Part shown: positions 43,022 to 51,858 of the stretch, one piece after another
How positions within the stretch are numbered: the stretch's first letter is position 1
Layout of the letters: every line of letters starts with the position of its first letter
From: Sphingobium yanoikuyae
GTDB taxonomy: Bacteria > Pseudomonadota > Alphaproteobacteria > Sphingomonadales > Sphingomonadaceae
Length of the DNA stretch: 64,000 nucleotides
Reading direction: 5' to 3'
NCBI RefSeq assembly: GCF_034424525.1
Contig: NZ_CP139979.1
Span: forward strand, 3,063,001 to 3,127,000
Notes under the pieces: model-generated
Seen by the model: the letters and a program-made list of their open reading frames with translations, nothing else
What the model was told of the DNA's origin: nothing
The model's database searches: none
Translations under genes and position numbers: made by a program

Positions 43022-43744
43022 CTATCCCGCAGCCAGCGCGGCAGCCGCCCCAGCGACGATCGCCGTGCGCCCCAGCAACTCGACCAGCAGCAATCGCCCG
43101 GCGATCACCGCCAGCCCCCAGCGATAGGCCGGATGCACCGCGCCGCGCAGCCCCGCATCGGCGCGCATGGCGATCCCGACATAGAGCAACTGCATCAGTG
43201 TCGCGCAGGCGCCGGCCCATGGCCCCAGCAGCGGCATCGGCAATATCCGGCCGAATGCCGGCTCCATCATCGCGATGGTCCCGCACAATATCAGCCGCTT
43301 GTGCCAGTCGCTCCGCTGCCGCAGCAGGATCGCCGCCAGCGTCAGCGCACCAAAGGCCAGCATGTCGAGCGGCCCCAGCACCAGGAATATGCCCGGCGGA
43401 AAGAAGGGCGGCACCCGCCCCATCTGGACCGCCAGGATCGACGTCGCGATACCCCAGGGGATCAGGAAACAGGCAAGCCCGGCCCCAACCCAGCCCAACT
43501 GGCGATGGAGATCGGTTCGCCGCTGCGCCACCAGCAGCGCCTGCGCCAGGAACAGCAGCGTCCATGCCAGCAGCGACAGCGCATGGACATGCACCCACCA
43601 GGGCACGGTCGCCACGTCGACATAGCCGCGCAGGGCAAAGCTGCCGAAGCCACCAATCACGGTGACGGCGACCAGCGCCGCCATGCCGGTAAAGATGCGC
43701 CGTTCCCGCGCCTGTCGCTCCACTGCACCGATTGCCGTCGCCAT
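43022..43744 (-). CDS. Unknown seven-helix membrane protein
   Basis: The 240-residue protein has about seven hydrophobic helices. Conserved-looking histidines lie in helix loops (WWVHVHALSLLAWT, RRTDLHRQLGW, SDWHKRLILCG, EPAFGRI). Paired His in membrane helices recall DUF2306/DUF420 or cytochrome-linked membrane proteins, but heme binding is only a guess. The ATG at 43744 follows GGGAGG eight bases upstream and was preferred over an upstream frame extension. Confidence 0.8.
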   Translation of the reverse strand: MATAIGAVERQARERRIFTGMAALVAVTVIGGFGSFALRGYVDVATVPWWVHVHALSLLAWTLLFLAQALLVAQRRTDLHRQLGWVGAGLACFLIPWGIATSILAVQMGRVPPFFPPGIFLVLGPLDMLAFGALTLAAILLRQRSDWHKRLILCGTIAMMEPAFGRILPMPLLGPWAGACATLMQLLYVGIAMRADAGLRGAVHPAYRWGLAVIAGRLLLVELLGRTAIVAGAAAALAAG

Positions 43745-43893
43745 TGCGTCGACCTCCCGCTCTTTGGCAACAATAGCGCAGCGACCACGCCCAATATTGT
43801 AAGAAGTCGCCACGTTCAGGCTCGGCGCTTGCGCCCGCCCGTCGTTTGCGCCAGCAAACCCGCCACAGACCGCATAACAGGGGGAGCTTTTCT

Positions 43894-45291
43894 ATGAGTT
43901 GGACACGTCGCAAGCCGATGGAGGCGATGACGCCCCAGGGAGGCGGCCACAGCATGGCGCGCACCCTGTCCTGGCCGCATCTGCTGGCGCTGGGCGTCGG
44001 CGCGATCGTCGGCACCGGCATCCTCACCCTGATCGGCGTCGGCGCCGATCGCGCCGGCCCCGCCGTCCTCATCTCCTTCGCCATTGCCGGCGCGATCTGC
44101 GCCTGCGCCGCGCTCGCCTATGCCGAACTGTCGACGATGATGCCGGCGGCGGGCAGCGCCTACAGCTACTCCTACGTCGTGCTGGGCGAAGGCATTGCCT
44201 GGATCGTGGGGTGGAGCCTGATCCTCGAATATTCGCTGGTCGTCTCGACCGTGGCGGTCGGCTGGTCGGGCTATGCCGCCCCGCTCCTCACCCCGCTCGG
44301 CTTTCCCGAGGCACTGACCAAGGGGCCGGAGCTTGGCGGCCTCATCAACATCCCCGCCATCTTCATCATCGGCGTTGTCGCCGCCCTGCTGATGTTCGGC
44401 ACGCGCGAAAGCGCCCGGCTCAACACGCTGCTGGTGCTGATCAAGATCGCGACCTTGAGCCTGTTCGTCTGGGTCGCCCTGCCCGCCTTCGACGCCCAGC
44501 ATCTTGAACCCTTCATGCCCTTCGGCTTTGCCAAGCATATGGGGCCTGACGGCATCGAGCGCGGCGTGATGGCCGCCGCCGCCATCATCTTCTTCGCCTT
44601 CTACGGCTTCGACGCGATCTCGACCGCGGCGGAGGAAGCCAAGAATCCGGACCGGGACCTCGCCATCGGCATCGTCGGCTCGCTGATCGTCTGCACCCTC
44701 ATCTACGTGCTGGTTGCCGCCGCCGCAGTGGGCGCCATGCCCTTTACCCGCTTTGCCGACAGCCCGGAGCCGCTCGCCCTCATCCTGCGCGAAATGGGCC
44801 AGGGGTCGATCGCCCGGATCGTCGCGATCGCCGCCGTCATTGCGCTACCCACCGTGCTGCTGGGCTTCCTCTACGGCCAGAGCCGCATCTTTCTGGTGAT
44901 GGCGCGCGACGGCTTCCTGCCGCAATCGCTCGCCCGCATCTCGAAGCGCGGCACCCCTGCCCGCATCACCGCCGTCACCGCCGTGCTGGTCGCGGTCATC
45001 GCCGGCGTGCTGCCGATCGACCAGATCGCCGCGCTCGCCAATGCCGGCACGCTGATCGCCTTCACCGCAGTGGGCGCCTGCCTGCTGATCCTGCGCCGCC
45101 GCGCGCCGGACCTCAAGCGCCCCTTCCGCACCCCGGCAGCGACGCTGGTGGGCCTGGGCGCCGTGCTCGGCTGCGCCTATCTGTTCCTCAGCCTGCCGAT
45201 GAAGACCATCTATGCCTGCCTGATCTGGAACGCGATCGGCCTCGCCGTCTATTTCCTCTACGGCCAGAAGCGCGCCTCAGCCGCCCGCTGA
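43894..45291 (+). CDS. APC superfamily amino-acid permease (cationic amino-acid type)
   Basis: The 465-residue permease has twelve to thirteen helices. APC marks are VGAIVGTGILTLIGVGA in helix 1, ACAALAYAELSTMMPAAGSAYSYSY in helices 2-3, FFAFYGFDAISTAAEEAKNPDRDLAIGI, and the CAT-like RRAPDLKRPFRTP loop. It probably imports an amino acid by proton symport or exchange. It is a single gene, followed by a MITE-like repeat and a strong terminator. Confidence 0.92.
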   Translation: MSWTRRKPMEAMTPQGGGHSMARTLSWPHLLALGVGAIVGTGILTLIGVGADRAGPAVLISFAIAGAICACAALAYAELSTMMPAAGSAYSYSYVVLGEGIAWIVGWSLILEYSLVVSTVAVGWSGYAAPLLTPLGFPEALTKGPELGGLINIPAIFIIGVVAALLMFGTRESARLNTLLVLIKIATLSLFVWVALPAFDAQHLEPFMPFGFAKHMGPDGIERGVMAAAAIIFFAFYGFDAISTAAEEAKNPDRDLAIGIVGSLIVCTLIYVLVAAAAVGAMPFTRFADSPEPLALILREMGQGSIARIVAIAAVIALPTVLLGFLYGQSRIFLVMARDGFLPQSLARISKRGTPARITAVTAVLVAVIAGVLPIDQIAALANAGTLIAFTAVGACLLILRRRAPDLKRPFRTPAATLVGLGAVLGCAYLFLSLPMKTIYACLIWNAIGLAVYFLYGQKRASAAR

Positions 45292-45433
45292 GAGACTGTT
45301 TGAGAAAGCCGGTACCAGCCCGCCCCCCCGCCCAACCGCCCGACAGGATGACACTGGATCGGGTGGTTGGGCGGGGGAGTGGGCTGGTACCGTGACGAAA
45401 AATCGCTCTTTCGCGATTTTTCAAACAGACTCT
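45291..45433. repeat. MITE-like palindromic element
   Basis: Imperfect terminal inverted repeats AGAGACTGTTTGA and TCAAACAGACTCT enclose long internal arms (GGTACCAGCCCGCC...CGCCCAACC with its inverted copy) and a second hairpin (AAAAATCGC/GCGATTTTT). There is no coding capacity. The left end overlaps the last base of the permease stop codon, so the element abuts the gene exactly. Confidence 0.75.
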
Positions 45434-45455
45434 GAAGCATCGGCGTACGAAAATG

Positions 45456-45493
45456 AAAAAGCCTCCCGTCGCGACAGCAACGGGAGGCTTTTT
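45456..45493. terminator. Bidirectional terminator between permease and emrB
   Basis: AAAAAGCCTCCCGT and ACGGGAGGCTTTTT pair perfectly around a 10-base loop, with A-tract on one side and T-tract on the other, so it can stop the convergent transcripts from both sides. Confidence 0.93.
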
Positions 45494-45516
45494 CTTTGCC
45501 TCGAACAGGGCAGCGC

Positions 45517-47043
45517 TCAGTGCGCCGCCGACGTATCCACCGGCCCGCTGGGCTTGGGCGCCAACCAGACGATCACCGCCGCCGCAAACAGCACCAACGC
45601 GGAGATGAAGAAGACATAGTCGACCGAAATGGCGATCGCCTCCTGCTCCACCAGATTGGATATGGTCTGGCGGATCTGCTCGGTCGTCATCCCCATGCCC
45701 GACAGCGCGCGCTGCGCATCGTCGGGCTGCAAGGCGCCGGCCAGTTCGTTGCGCGACACGCGCTGGCTGTCGCTCCACCCGGTCAGCACCAGCGAGGTCG
45801 CGATCGCGATCGCCATGGTCCGCAGGAAATTCTGCAGCCCGGCCGCCGACGCCGTCTCGCTCGGCGGCACCGACCCCAGGGTCAGCGTCGTCAGCGGGAT
45901 CATGAAGAAGGGCATGGCAAAGCCCTGCACGAACTGCGGCAGCGCCAGCCCGAAAAAGTCGATGCCGCTGGTCCAGTGCGCCCGCCACAAGGTCATGCAG
46001 CCCAGCCAGAAGACCGCGCCCGAAATCATGATGCGCGGATCGACCTTGCCGGTAAAGCGGGCCGCGAAGGGCGCGCTCATCACCGCCGCCATCGCCGTGA
46101 AGGCGGTGACGATGCCCGACCAGGTCGCGGTATAGCCCATCGACATCTGCAGCCATTGCGGGATGACCACGATGCTGGAGAAATAGGCGCCGAAGGCCAA
46201 AGCCAGCGTGAAGACGCCCGATGAGAAGCCGATATGCCGGAACACCCGCAGGTCGACGATCGGATGCTCCTCGGTCAGTTCCCAGATGATGAAGACTATG
46301 AAGCCGATGCCGGCCAGGATGGCGAGCGTCAGGATCAGCGGGTCGGAGAACCAGTCATGGTCGCGGCCGATATCCAGCATGACCTGCAGACAGCCGATCC
46401 AGAAGATCAGCAGACACAGGCCGATCTTGTCGATCGGCTGGTGCGCCGTATCGGTCTCCACCGGCCGCAGCATCGCCATCGCCGCGAACACGCACAGCGC
46501 CGCGATCGGCAGATTGATGAAGAAGATCCAGTGCCAGCTCCAATTGTCACTGATATAGCCGCCGACGATCGGCCCCATGGCCGGCCCCAGCAGCGTCGTC
46601 ATCGCCCACAGGCCCATGGCGCGCGGCCGCATTTCCGGCGGGAATATGCGCAGCAACAGGGTCTGCGACATCGGCATGATCGGCCCACCACAGATGCCCT
46701 GACCCAGGCGCGCGGCGACGATCATGCCCAGCGTGGTCGACAGGCCGCACATCATCGAGAAGAAGCCGAAGCCGATCATCGCCCAGATGAAGGTCCGCAC
46801 CACGCCGAAACGCAGCGCCAGCCAGCCGGTCAGCGGCACGCAGATCGCCTCCGCCACCGCATAGGATGTGATGATCCAGGTGCCCTGGTCGCCGGAGATG
46901 CCCAGATTACCGGCGATATGCGGCACCGAGACATTGGCGATGGTCAGGTCGAGCACGACCATGAAGTTGCTCAGCGCCAGCACCAGCCCGGCAAGCGTGC
47001 GGGTGCGTGGCGAGAGCAGATTGAAGGTTTCGGGACCGCTCAC
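45517..47043 (-). CDS. emrB: DHA2-family drug efflux MFS transporter, EmrB-like
   Basis: The 508-residue pump has fourteen predicted helices and DHA2 motifs: LDLTIANVSVPHIAGNLG in helix 1, SYAVAEAICVPLTGWLALRFG, motif C-like GPAMGPIVGGYISDNWSWHWIFFINLP. It exports hydrophobic compounds through the adaptor and outer-membrane channel encoded upstream. It starts with GTG (47043) after GGGAG, 12 bases after emrA. It is last in the operon and ends near a strong terminator. Confidence 0.94.
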   Translation of the reverse strand: MSGPETFNLLSPRTRTLAGLVLALSNFMVVLDLTIANVSVPHIAGNLGISGDQGTWIITSYAVAEAICVPLTGWLALRFGVVRTFIWAMIGFGFFSMMCGLSTTLGMIVAARLGQGICGGPIMPMSQTLLLRIFPPEMRPRAMGLWAMTTLLGPAMGPIVGGYISDNWSWHWIFFINLPIAALCVFAAMAMLRPVETDTAHQPIDKIGLCLLIFWIGCLQVMLDIGRDHDWFSDPLILTLAILAGIGFIVFIIWELTEEHPIVDLRVFRHIGFSSGVFTLALAFGAYFSSIVVIPQWLQMSMGYTATWSGIVTAFTAMAAVMSAPFAARFTGKVDPRIMISGAVFWLGCMTLWRAHWTSGIDFFGLALPQFVQGFAMPFFMIPLTTLTLGSVPPSETASAAGLQNFLRTMAIAIATSLVLTGWSDSQRVSRNELAGALQPDDAQRALSGMGMTTEQIRQTISNLVEQEAIAISVDYVFFISALVLFAAAVIVWLAPKPSGPVDTSAAH

Positions 47044-47055
47044 GCGCTCGCTCCC

Positions 47056-48192
47056 TTACTTGCCGGCCAGATCGATCTCGACTTCGGTGGACAAGCCCAC
47101 GCGCAGCGGATGCTCTGCCAGTTCCTTGGGGTCGAGCGCGATGCGCACCGGCAGGCGCTGGACCACCTTGATCCAGTTGCCGGTCGCGTTCTGCGCCGGG
47201 ATCAGCGACAGCGACGAACCGGTGCCACCGGAGAAGCCCACGACCTTGCCATGATAGACGACATCGCCGCCATAGATGTCGGCCACGACCGTGGCGGGCA
47301 TGCCCACCTTCACATGGCGCAGCTGGCGCTCCTTGAAATTGGCGTCGACATAGACCTGCGACAGCGGGACGATGTTCATGATCGGGCTGCCCTGCGCCAC
47401 GCGCTGGCCAATCTGGACCGCACGCTTGGTCACCACGCCATCAACGGGCGCGCGGATGATCGTGCGCTCCAGGTCCAGCTTGGCATTGTCCAGCTTCGCC
47501 TTGGCGATCATCACCGCGGGATCACTTTCCTCGGTCGAACCGCGGATCAGCGCGTCATTGGCGGCCAGCTGGCCGGTGGCGGCATTGCGGGTCGCCTGCG
47601 CGGTCTCGACACCGGCGCGGGCCAGGTCCAGCGCCGCCTTGGCAGCGGCATAGGATTTGCGCGCCGCGGTGACTTCGTCACCCGAAACCGCGCCGCCCGC
47701 AACCAGCGCCTCGCGACGCTGCAGGTCGATGCGGGCCTTGTCGAAATCGGCCTGCGCGGTCGCCAGCTGGGCACGGGCCTGGACGATGTCGGCACCACGC
47801 GCCTCGACCTGCGCCGACAGCGAACCGCTGGTCGCGCTGGTCTGGCGGAAGCGGCGACGGGCATCGGCCAGATCGGCCTCGGCCTGCTGCAGCGCGATCT
47901 GCGCATCGGTCGGGTCCAGCTTCACCAATATGTCGCCGCGCTTCACCGTCTGGGTGTCGGTGACATTGACCTCGATCGCCTGCGCCGACAGCAGGGGCGT
48001 CACCTGGGCGACCTCCGCATTCACATAGGCATTGTCGGTGCTGACATGGTTGCGGCCGATCAGGACATACCAGGCCGCCCACAGGACACCGACCACCAGC
48101 ACGGCGATCGCCAGACGGGTCAGCCAGGTCTTGCGGGCATTGCCGCGCTGCTCGGCCAGTTCGGGGGAAGTTTCGGTGGCGGCATCAGCCAT
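47056..48192 (-). CDS. emrA: EmrA-like membrane fusion protein (HlyD family)
   Basis: The 378-residue adaptor has one N-terminal helix (about 24-44), lipoyl halves (VSTDNAYVNAEVAQVTPLLSAQ, IIRAPVDGVVTKRAVQIGQRVAQG), an alpha-hairpin (about 90-190) and a C-terminal barrel. The pattern is that of EmrA. It connects EmrB to the outer-membrane factor. The ATG at 48192 follows AAGGA, and the gene overlaps the upstream outer-membrane factor by eight bases. Confidence 0.94.
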   Translation of the reverse strand: MADAATETSPELAEQRGNARKTWLTRLAIAVLVVGVLWAAWYVLIGRNHVSTDNAYVNAEVAQVTPLLSAQAIEVNVTDTQTVKRGDILVKLDPTDAQIALQQAEADLADARRRFRQTSATSGSLSAQVEARGADIVQARAQLATAQADFDKARIDLQRREALVAGGAVSGDEVTAARKSYAAAKAALDLARAGVETAQATRNAATGQLAANDALIRGSTEESDPAVMIAKAKLDNAKLDLERTIIRAPVDGVVTKRAVQIGQRVAQGSPIMNIVPLSQVYVDANFKERQLRHVKVGMPATVVADIYGGDVVYHGKVVGFSGGTGSSLSLIPAQNATGNWIKVVQRLPVRIALDPKELAEHPLRVGLSTEVEIDLAGK

Positions 48193-49699
48193 TGGGTCGA
48201 TCCTTGGACTGAGCGTCGCTCGCGGCAAAGCCGCCGCCGAGCGCGCGAATGAGGGCAATATCGAGAGAGAAGGCGCTCGCTTCCAGCTGCGCGACGGACT
48301 GACGCGCCGCGAGCAGCTGGTCTTCGACGTTCAGCACGTCGAGATAGGTGGAAAGCCCGCCCTTGTAGCGCTGCTGGGCAACGCCATAGGCATCCTGCGA
48401 CGCGGCCAGCGCCGCCTTGGCGTCGGTCAGCCGCTGGTCCAGCGTCCGGCGGCTGGTCACGGCGTCGGCGACGTCCTGATAGGCGCCCAGCACCGTCTTG
48501 TCATAGCTGGCGACCGCTTCGTCATAGGTCGCGCGCGCGCCGCGATACTGGCCGCGCAACTGCCCGCCATGGAAGATCGGCAGGCTGATCGCCGGACCGG
48601 CGCTGCCGAACAGCGAATCCTTCTTGAACAGATTGTCCGCGAAGGACGTCGAACCACCCGAAGCACCGGTGCCGGTGAACAGCGTCTCATATCCCAGCGA
48701 CTGGACGCCGATCAGGGCGCTCAGGCTCACCGCCGGGTAGAAGGATGCCCGCGCCACCTTGATCCGGCTGGCGGCGGCCTGCGTCCGGGCCAGCGCGGCG
48801 GCGACGTCGGGACGACGCGCCACCAGATTGGTGGTGACGTCCGCCGGCAAACCCAGCGGCGCGAGCTGGCCGATCTGCGGCCGGGTCATCGCCAGGCCGC
48901 GGTCCGGCCCGGCACCGATCAGCGCGGCGATCTGATGCTGGCGCAGCTCGATCGCCACGCGGGCGGCGGCCAGTTGCGCCTTGGCCGAGGACACGGTGGC
49001 GTCGGCCTGGCGCACGCTGCCGCGCGTTTCCAGGCCATTCTGCCGCCGATCGGCGACCAGCTTCTGGCTGGCCGTGCGGATTTCCAGCGTGCGCTCCTGG
49101 ATTTCCGCCTCGTCATAGAGGCGGGCCAGGTCGGCATAGGCATCGGCGATCGCGGTGGTCAGCGCCAGGCGTGCCTGTTGCGCGTCGATCTCGGCCGCGC
49201 GGGCCTCCGACGTGGCGGCCGCCAGCGACGCCCGGTTCTTGCCCCACAGGTCGATGTCCAGACCAAAGTCCAGCCCGACCTTGCCGGTGCCCAGCCAGCC
49301 CTGCGGCACGAAATCCTTGGGCATGCCCATATTATAGCTCTGCTTGGTCACGCCGGCATTGGCCGTGGCGTCAACCGTGGGCAGCAGCGCCGCGCCCGAT
49401 TGCTGGGCCATCGCCGTCGCCTGGCGGAAGCGCGCCAGCGCCACCGCCATGTCGGGCGAATTGCGCAGCCCCTCCTCGATCAGCGATGTCAGCTGCGGAT
49501 CGCCATAGGCGCTCCACCAATTCTCGCTGGGCCAGGCAACCGTGTCGGCGCTCAGGCTACGCCCGGCCTCCACGCTCTGCGGTGTGCGAATCTCGGGCTT
49601 GTCGCCCAGATCGGGTATTGAAGCACAGCCGGCCAGAAGCAGCGCTGTCACTGCAATACCGCCGGTGCGAATGGAAAAACTGATGCGACTCACGGACAT
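48185..49699 (-). CDS. Outer-membrane efflux lipoprotein (NodT/OprM type)
   Basis: The 504-residue protein has a lipoprotein signal with lipobox LLAGC (Cys near residue 25) and two copies of the TolC-like repeat, with NSPDMAVALARFRQATAMAQQSGAALLP and ARRPDVAAALARTQAAASRIKVARASFYP as matching segments. It forms a trimeric channel for the EmrAB pump. It is the first gene of the three-gene operon and is divergent from tetR. The ATG at 49699 was chosen because it gives a proper lipoprotein signal. Confidence 0.93.
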   Translation of the reverse strand: MSVSRISFSIRTGGIAVTALLLAGCASIPDLGDKPEIRTPQSVEAGRSLSADTVAWPSENWWSAYGDPQLTSLIEEGLRNSPDMAVALARFRQATAMAQQSGAALLPTVDATANAGVTKQSYNMGMPKDFVPQGWLGTGKVGLDFGLDIDLWGKNRASLAAATSEARAAEIDAQQARLALTTAIADAYADLARLYDEAEIQERTLEIRTASQKLVADRRQNGLETRGSVRQADATVSSAKAQLAAARVAIELRQHQIAALIGAGPDRGLAMTRPQIGQLAPLGLPADVTTNLVARRPDVAAALARTQAAASRIKVARASFYPAVSLSALIGVQSLGYETLFTGTGASGGSTSFADNLFKKDSLFGSAGPAISLPIFHGGQLRGQYRGARATYDEAVASYDKTVLGAYQDVADAVTSRRTLDQRLTDAKAALAASQDAYGVAQQRYKGGLSTYLDVLNVEDQLLAARQSVAQLEASAFSLDIALIRALGGGFAASDAQSKDRPNG

Positions 49700-49752
49700 A
49701 TCCAAACCGTACCATCCAGTATGAAAATCGCCTTTGCCCCGCCGTACCACCC

Positions 49753-49783
49753 TTGTCAATATAAATAGCGTACTCTATGGTAC
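49753..49783 (+). promoter_or_regulatory. Promoter and operator of the TetR regulator
   Basis: TTGTCA and TATGGT are 17 bases apart, placing the start of transcription only a few bases before the tetR ATG, so the mRNA may be leaderless. A palindrome GTAC-TCTATG-GTAC (49770-49783) overlaps the -10 element and is a good candidate TetR operator. A related half-site CGTACCATCC lies at 49707-49716. Confidence 0.6.
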
Positions 49784-49789
49784 ACTTAT

Positions 49790-50443
49790 ATGACATGCCC
49801 GGAAAAAGCTTTAGCCCCCAGTCGTCGGGAGGCCCGCCGCCTCGACCGGCGCCAGACGATATTGGAGGTGGCTGCCCGGCATTTTCTCGAAAATGGCTAT
49901 GCCGCGACCAGCATGTCCGCCATCGCCGCCATATTGGGCGGGTCGAAGGGCACGTTGTGGAATCATTTCCCGTCCAAGGAGGAATTGTTTCGCGCGGTTC
50001 TCGAAAATGCGACCGGCACCTATCGCGCGCGGCTTTCGGAAATATTGGACCCCGGTGGCGACCTCGCCTCGACGCTGCATCGCACCGCGCTCAGCCTGCT
50101 CAAAAAGGTGACATCGCCCGAAGCGATCGCCCTGCACCGACTGATCGCGTCGGAAGGTGGCCGTTTCCCGGAAATGAGCCGTATCTTCTATGAAATGGCG
50201 CCCAGCCATACCCGGATGCTGCTCGCCCGTTTCCTCGAAGGGGCGATGGACCGCGGCCAGTTGCGCCGCGACGACCCCGACAAGGCCGCCCGCGTGCTGA
50301 TGCGCCTGACGACATCGGGCTGCCATGAATTGCTGCTGCTCAGCCAGATCGAACGGGTCACGCCGCAACAGATGGAAAGCGACGCCGCCTTCGCCGTCGA
50401 CATCTTCCTGCGCGCCTATGGCGCCGATACCATGACGCGTTAA
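49790..50443 (+). CDS. TetR/AcrR family repressor of the efflux operon
   Basis: The 217-residue protein has an N-terminal helix-turn-helix (RRQTILEVAARHFLENGYAATSMSAIAAILGGSKGTLWNHFPSKEELF) and a C-terminal ligand domain of the TetR_C_33/AefR-like kind (EAIALHRLIASEGGRFPEMSRIFYE). It is divergent from the outer-membrane factor-emrA-emrB operon with a 90-base gap holding GTAC palindromes. The natural reading is a drug-responsive local repressor. Confidence 0.93.
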   Translation: MTCPEKALAPSRREARRLDRRQTILEVAARHFLENGYAATSMSAIAAILGGSKGTLWNHFPSKEELFRAVLENATGTYRARLSEILDPGGDLASTLHRTALSLLKKVTSPEAIALHRLIASEGGRFPEMSRIFYEMAPSHTRMLLARFLEGAMDRGQLRRDDPDKAARVLMRLTTSGCHELLLLSQIERVTPQQMESDAAFAVDIFLRAYGADTMTR

Positions 50444-50495
50444 CCATTTCTTTGCCGCCAGCTTCTATCCTGCCGATCGCAGGAGTTGCTATCCA

Positions 50496-51119
50496 ATGCC
50501 GTTTTTCAAGCGCAAGCCCCTTCATCAGATCATCGCGGAACAGCCGGAAAGCGGGGCCACAGCCTCGCGTCGGCTGCGCGTACTGCTGATCGACGAGAAT
50601 GCGACCGCCCGCGCCGTCATCGCCCGCCGCCTGTCGCGGCTTAACTATGACGTGGTGCTGGCCGAAAATGGCTTCATCGCCCTCAACCTGCTGGTCACGC
50701 GTCCGGTCGACCTGATCCTGATCGACATGGACCTGTTGATGCTGCCCGCCGTGACGACGATGAAGCGCATCCGCGCCACCGCCCTCGCCCCCCATGCCTG
50801 CATCGTCATGCTGACCGGTCGCATCGACAGCCAGTCCGCCGTCGAAGTGCTGGAGGCCGGCGCCGACGACCATATCGTCAAGCCGTTCGATTTCGACCTG
50901 CTCGATGCGCGGCTGCGCCATCTGTGCGCCCGCGCCGAACGGCTCGGCATGCTCAGCCGGCACAATGCCGAACTCGACGCCCGCATCGCCCGCCGCGCCG
51001 TGGAACTGGGCGAAACCCGCGATGCCCTGCAGGAAATGCAGCTCGACCGCGCCCGCCTCGTCTCCTCGATCCAGGCCTTGCAGGATGAAGTCGCCCGCCT
51101 CAGCGCGCGGCAGAACTGA
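50496..51119 (+). CDS. Receiver-domain response regulator with C-terminal coiled coil
   Basis: The 207-residue protein has one receiver domain (about 27-145): acidic pair in LLIDENATARAV, phospho-acceptor Asp77 (LILIDMDLL), Thr in VMLTGR and Lys in IVKPFD. It has no DNA-binding or enzymatic domain. A charged helix (about 150-207, RRAVELGETRDALQEMQLDRARL) probably forms a coiled coil for partner binding. The N-terminus (PFFKRKPLHQII) is basic. No kinase is adjacent. Its 3' end overlaps the convergent siroheme gene by 20 bases. Confidence 0.88.
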   Translation: MPFFKRKPLHQIIAEQPESGATASRRLRVLLIDENATARAVIARRLSRLNYDVVLAENGFIALNLLVTRPVDLILIDMDLLMLPAVTTMKRIRATALAPHACIVMLTGRIDSQSAVEVLEAGADDHIVKPFDFDLLDARLRHLCARAERLGMLSRHNAELDARIARRAVELGETRDALQEMQLDRARLVSSIQALQDEVARLSARQN

Positions 51120-51858
51120 GCCACAGACTGAGGCCGGTTTCAAGCCGTTCGGGCGGACCATCCGCCGCGATCCGCTCGGCATCCGCCCGCGCCCGGTCCA
51201 ATATCGCCGGCGCCACCGACGCATCATGATAGACCCGGTCCGCCAGCGCCAGCATCCGCGCATCGCGCACGCTCAGGTCGTCGGGATCGGCCGACGTCAG
51301 CCGGACAAGATATAGCTCGCTATTGTCCGCCTCCGGATTTTCCGCCAGCCAGACGTCGACATCCGGATCGAAACCCAGCGGATCGATCGCCCCGCCCGGC
51401 GCCAGCGCCTTGCCGATCGCCTGCCGCCGCGCGCCCGTATCGGGCCACAGGTCGCGCAACCGCCCCCGCGCCGCAAACAGCGCCCGCGCCAGATCGCCCA
51501 GCCCGCTCGGCAACAGCGCCTCGATCCGCTGCCGCAGCGCCGCCGCCAGCCCCGCCGACGCCCCACCCGTGCCGATCGCGATCAGCACCGGGTCGCGATC
51601 GACGATCGCCGGCAGGGTGAAATCGCACAGGTCCGGCTTGTCGGTCGCATTGACCAGCACGCCGCGCGCGCGCAGTCGCGCCACGACCGCCGCGTCGCCA
51701 TCCGACACGATCGCGACCCGCGCATCCGCATCATCCTCGCCGACGATGCGCGCGCCGGCGCGCTCCAGCAGCCGGCGCTTGGCATCGGCCGCCTCGCCCT
51801 GTCCGGTCAGGATGACCGCCCGCCCCTCCAGCCGCAGAAAGACGGGCAGGCTGTGCAT
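51100..51858 (-). CDS. Siroheme synthase N-terminal type (precorrin-2 dehydrogenase/ferrochelatase)
   Basis: The 252-residue protein has the CysG/Met8 NAD-binding fold (FLRLEGRAVILTGQGEAADAKRRLLERAGARI), LVNATDKPDLCDFTLPAIVDRDPVLIAIGTGGASAGLA, and a C-terminal dimerisation part. It would make siroheme for sulfite or nitrite reductase; no methyltransferase domain is fused and no SUMT gene is adjacent. Its ATG at 51858 shares one base with the lysA stop, so the two are coupled. Confidence 0.88.
   Translation of the reverse strand: MHSLPVFLRLEGRAVILTGQGEAADAKRRLLERAGARIVGEDDADARVAIVSDGDAAVVARLRARGVLVNATDKPDLCDFTLPAIVDRDPVLIAIGTGGASAGLAAALRQRIEALLPSGLGDLARALFAARGRLRDLWPDTGARRQAIGKALAPGGAIDPLGFDPDVDVWLAENPEADNSELYLVRLTSADPDDLSVRDARMLALADRVYHDASVAPAILDRARADAERIAADGPPERLETGLSLWLSSAAR

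Noticed and set aside
45291..45433. Insertion sequence
   Set aside because: Terminal repeats exist, but no transposase frame fits in about 140 bases; treated as a MITE-like repeat.
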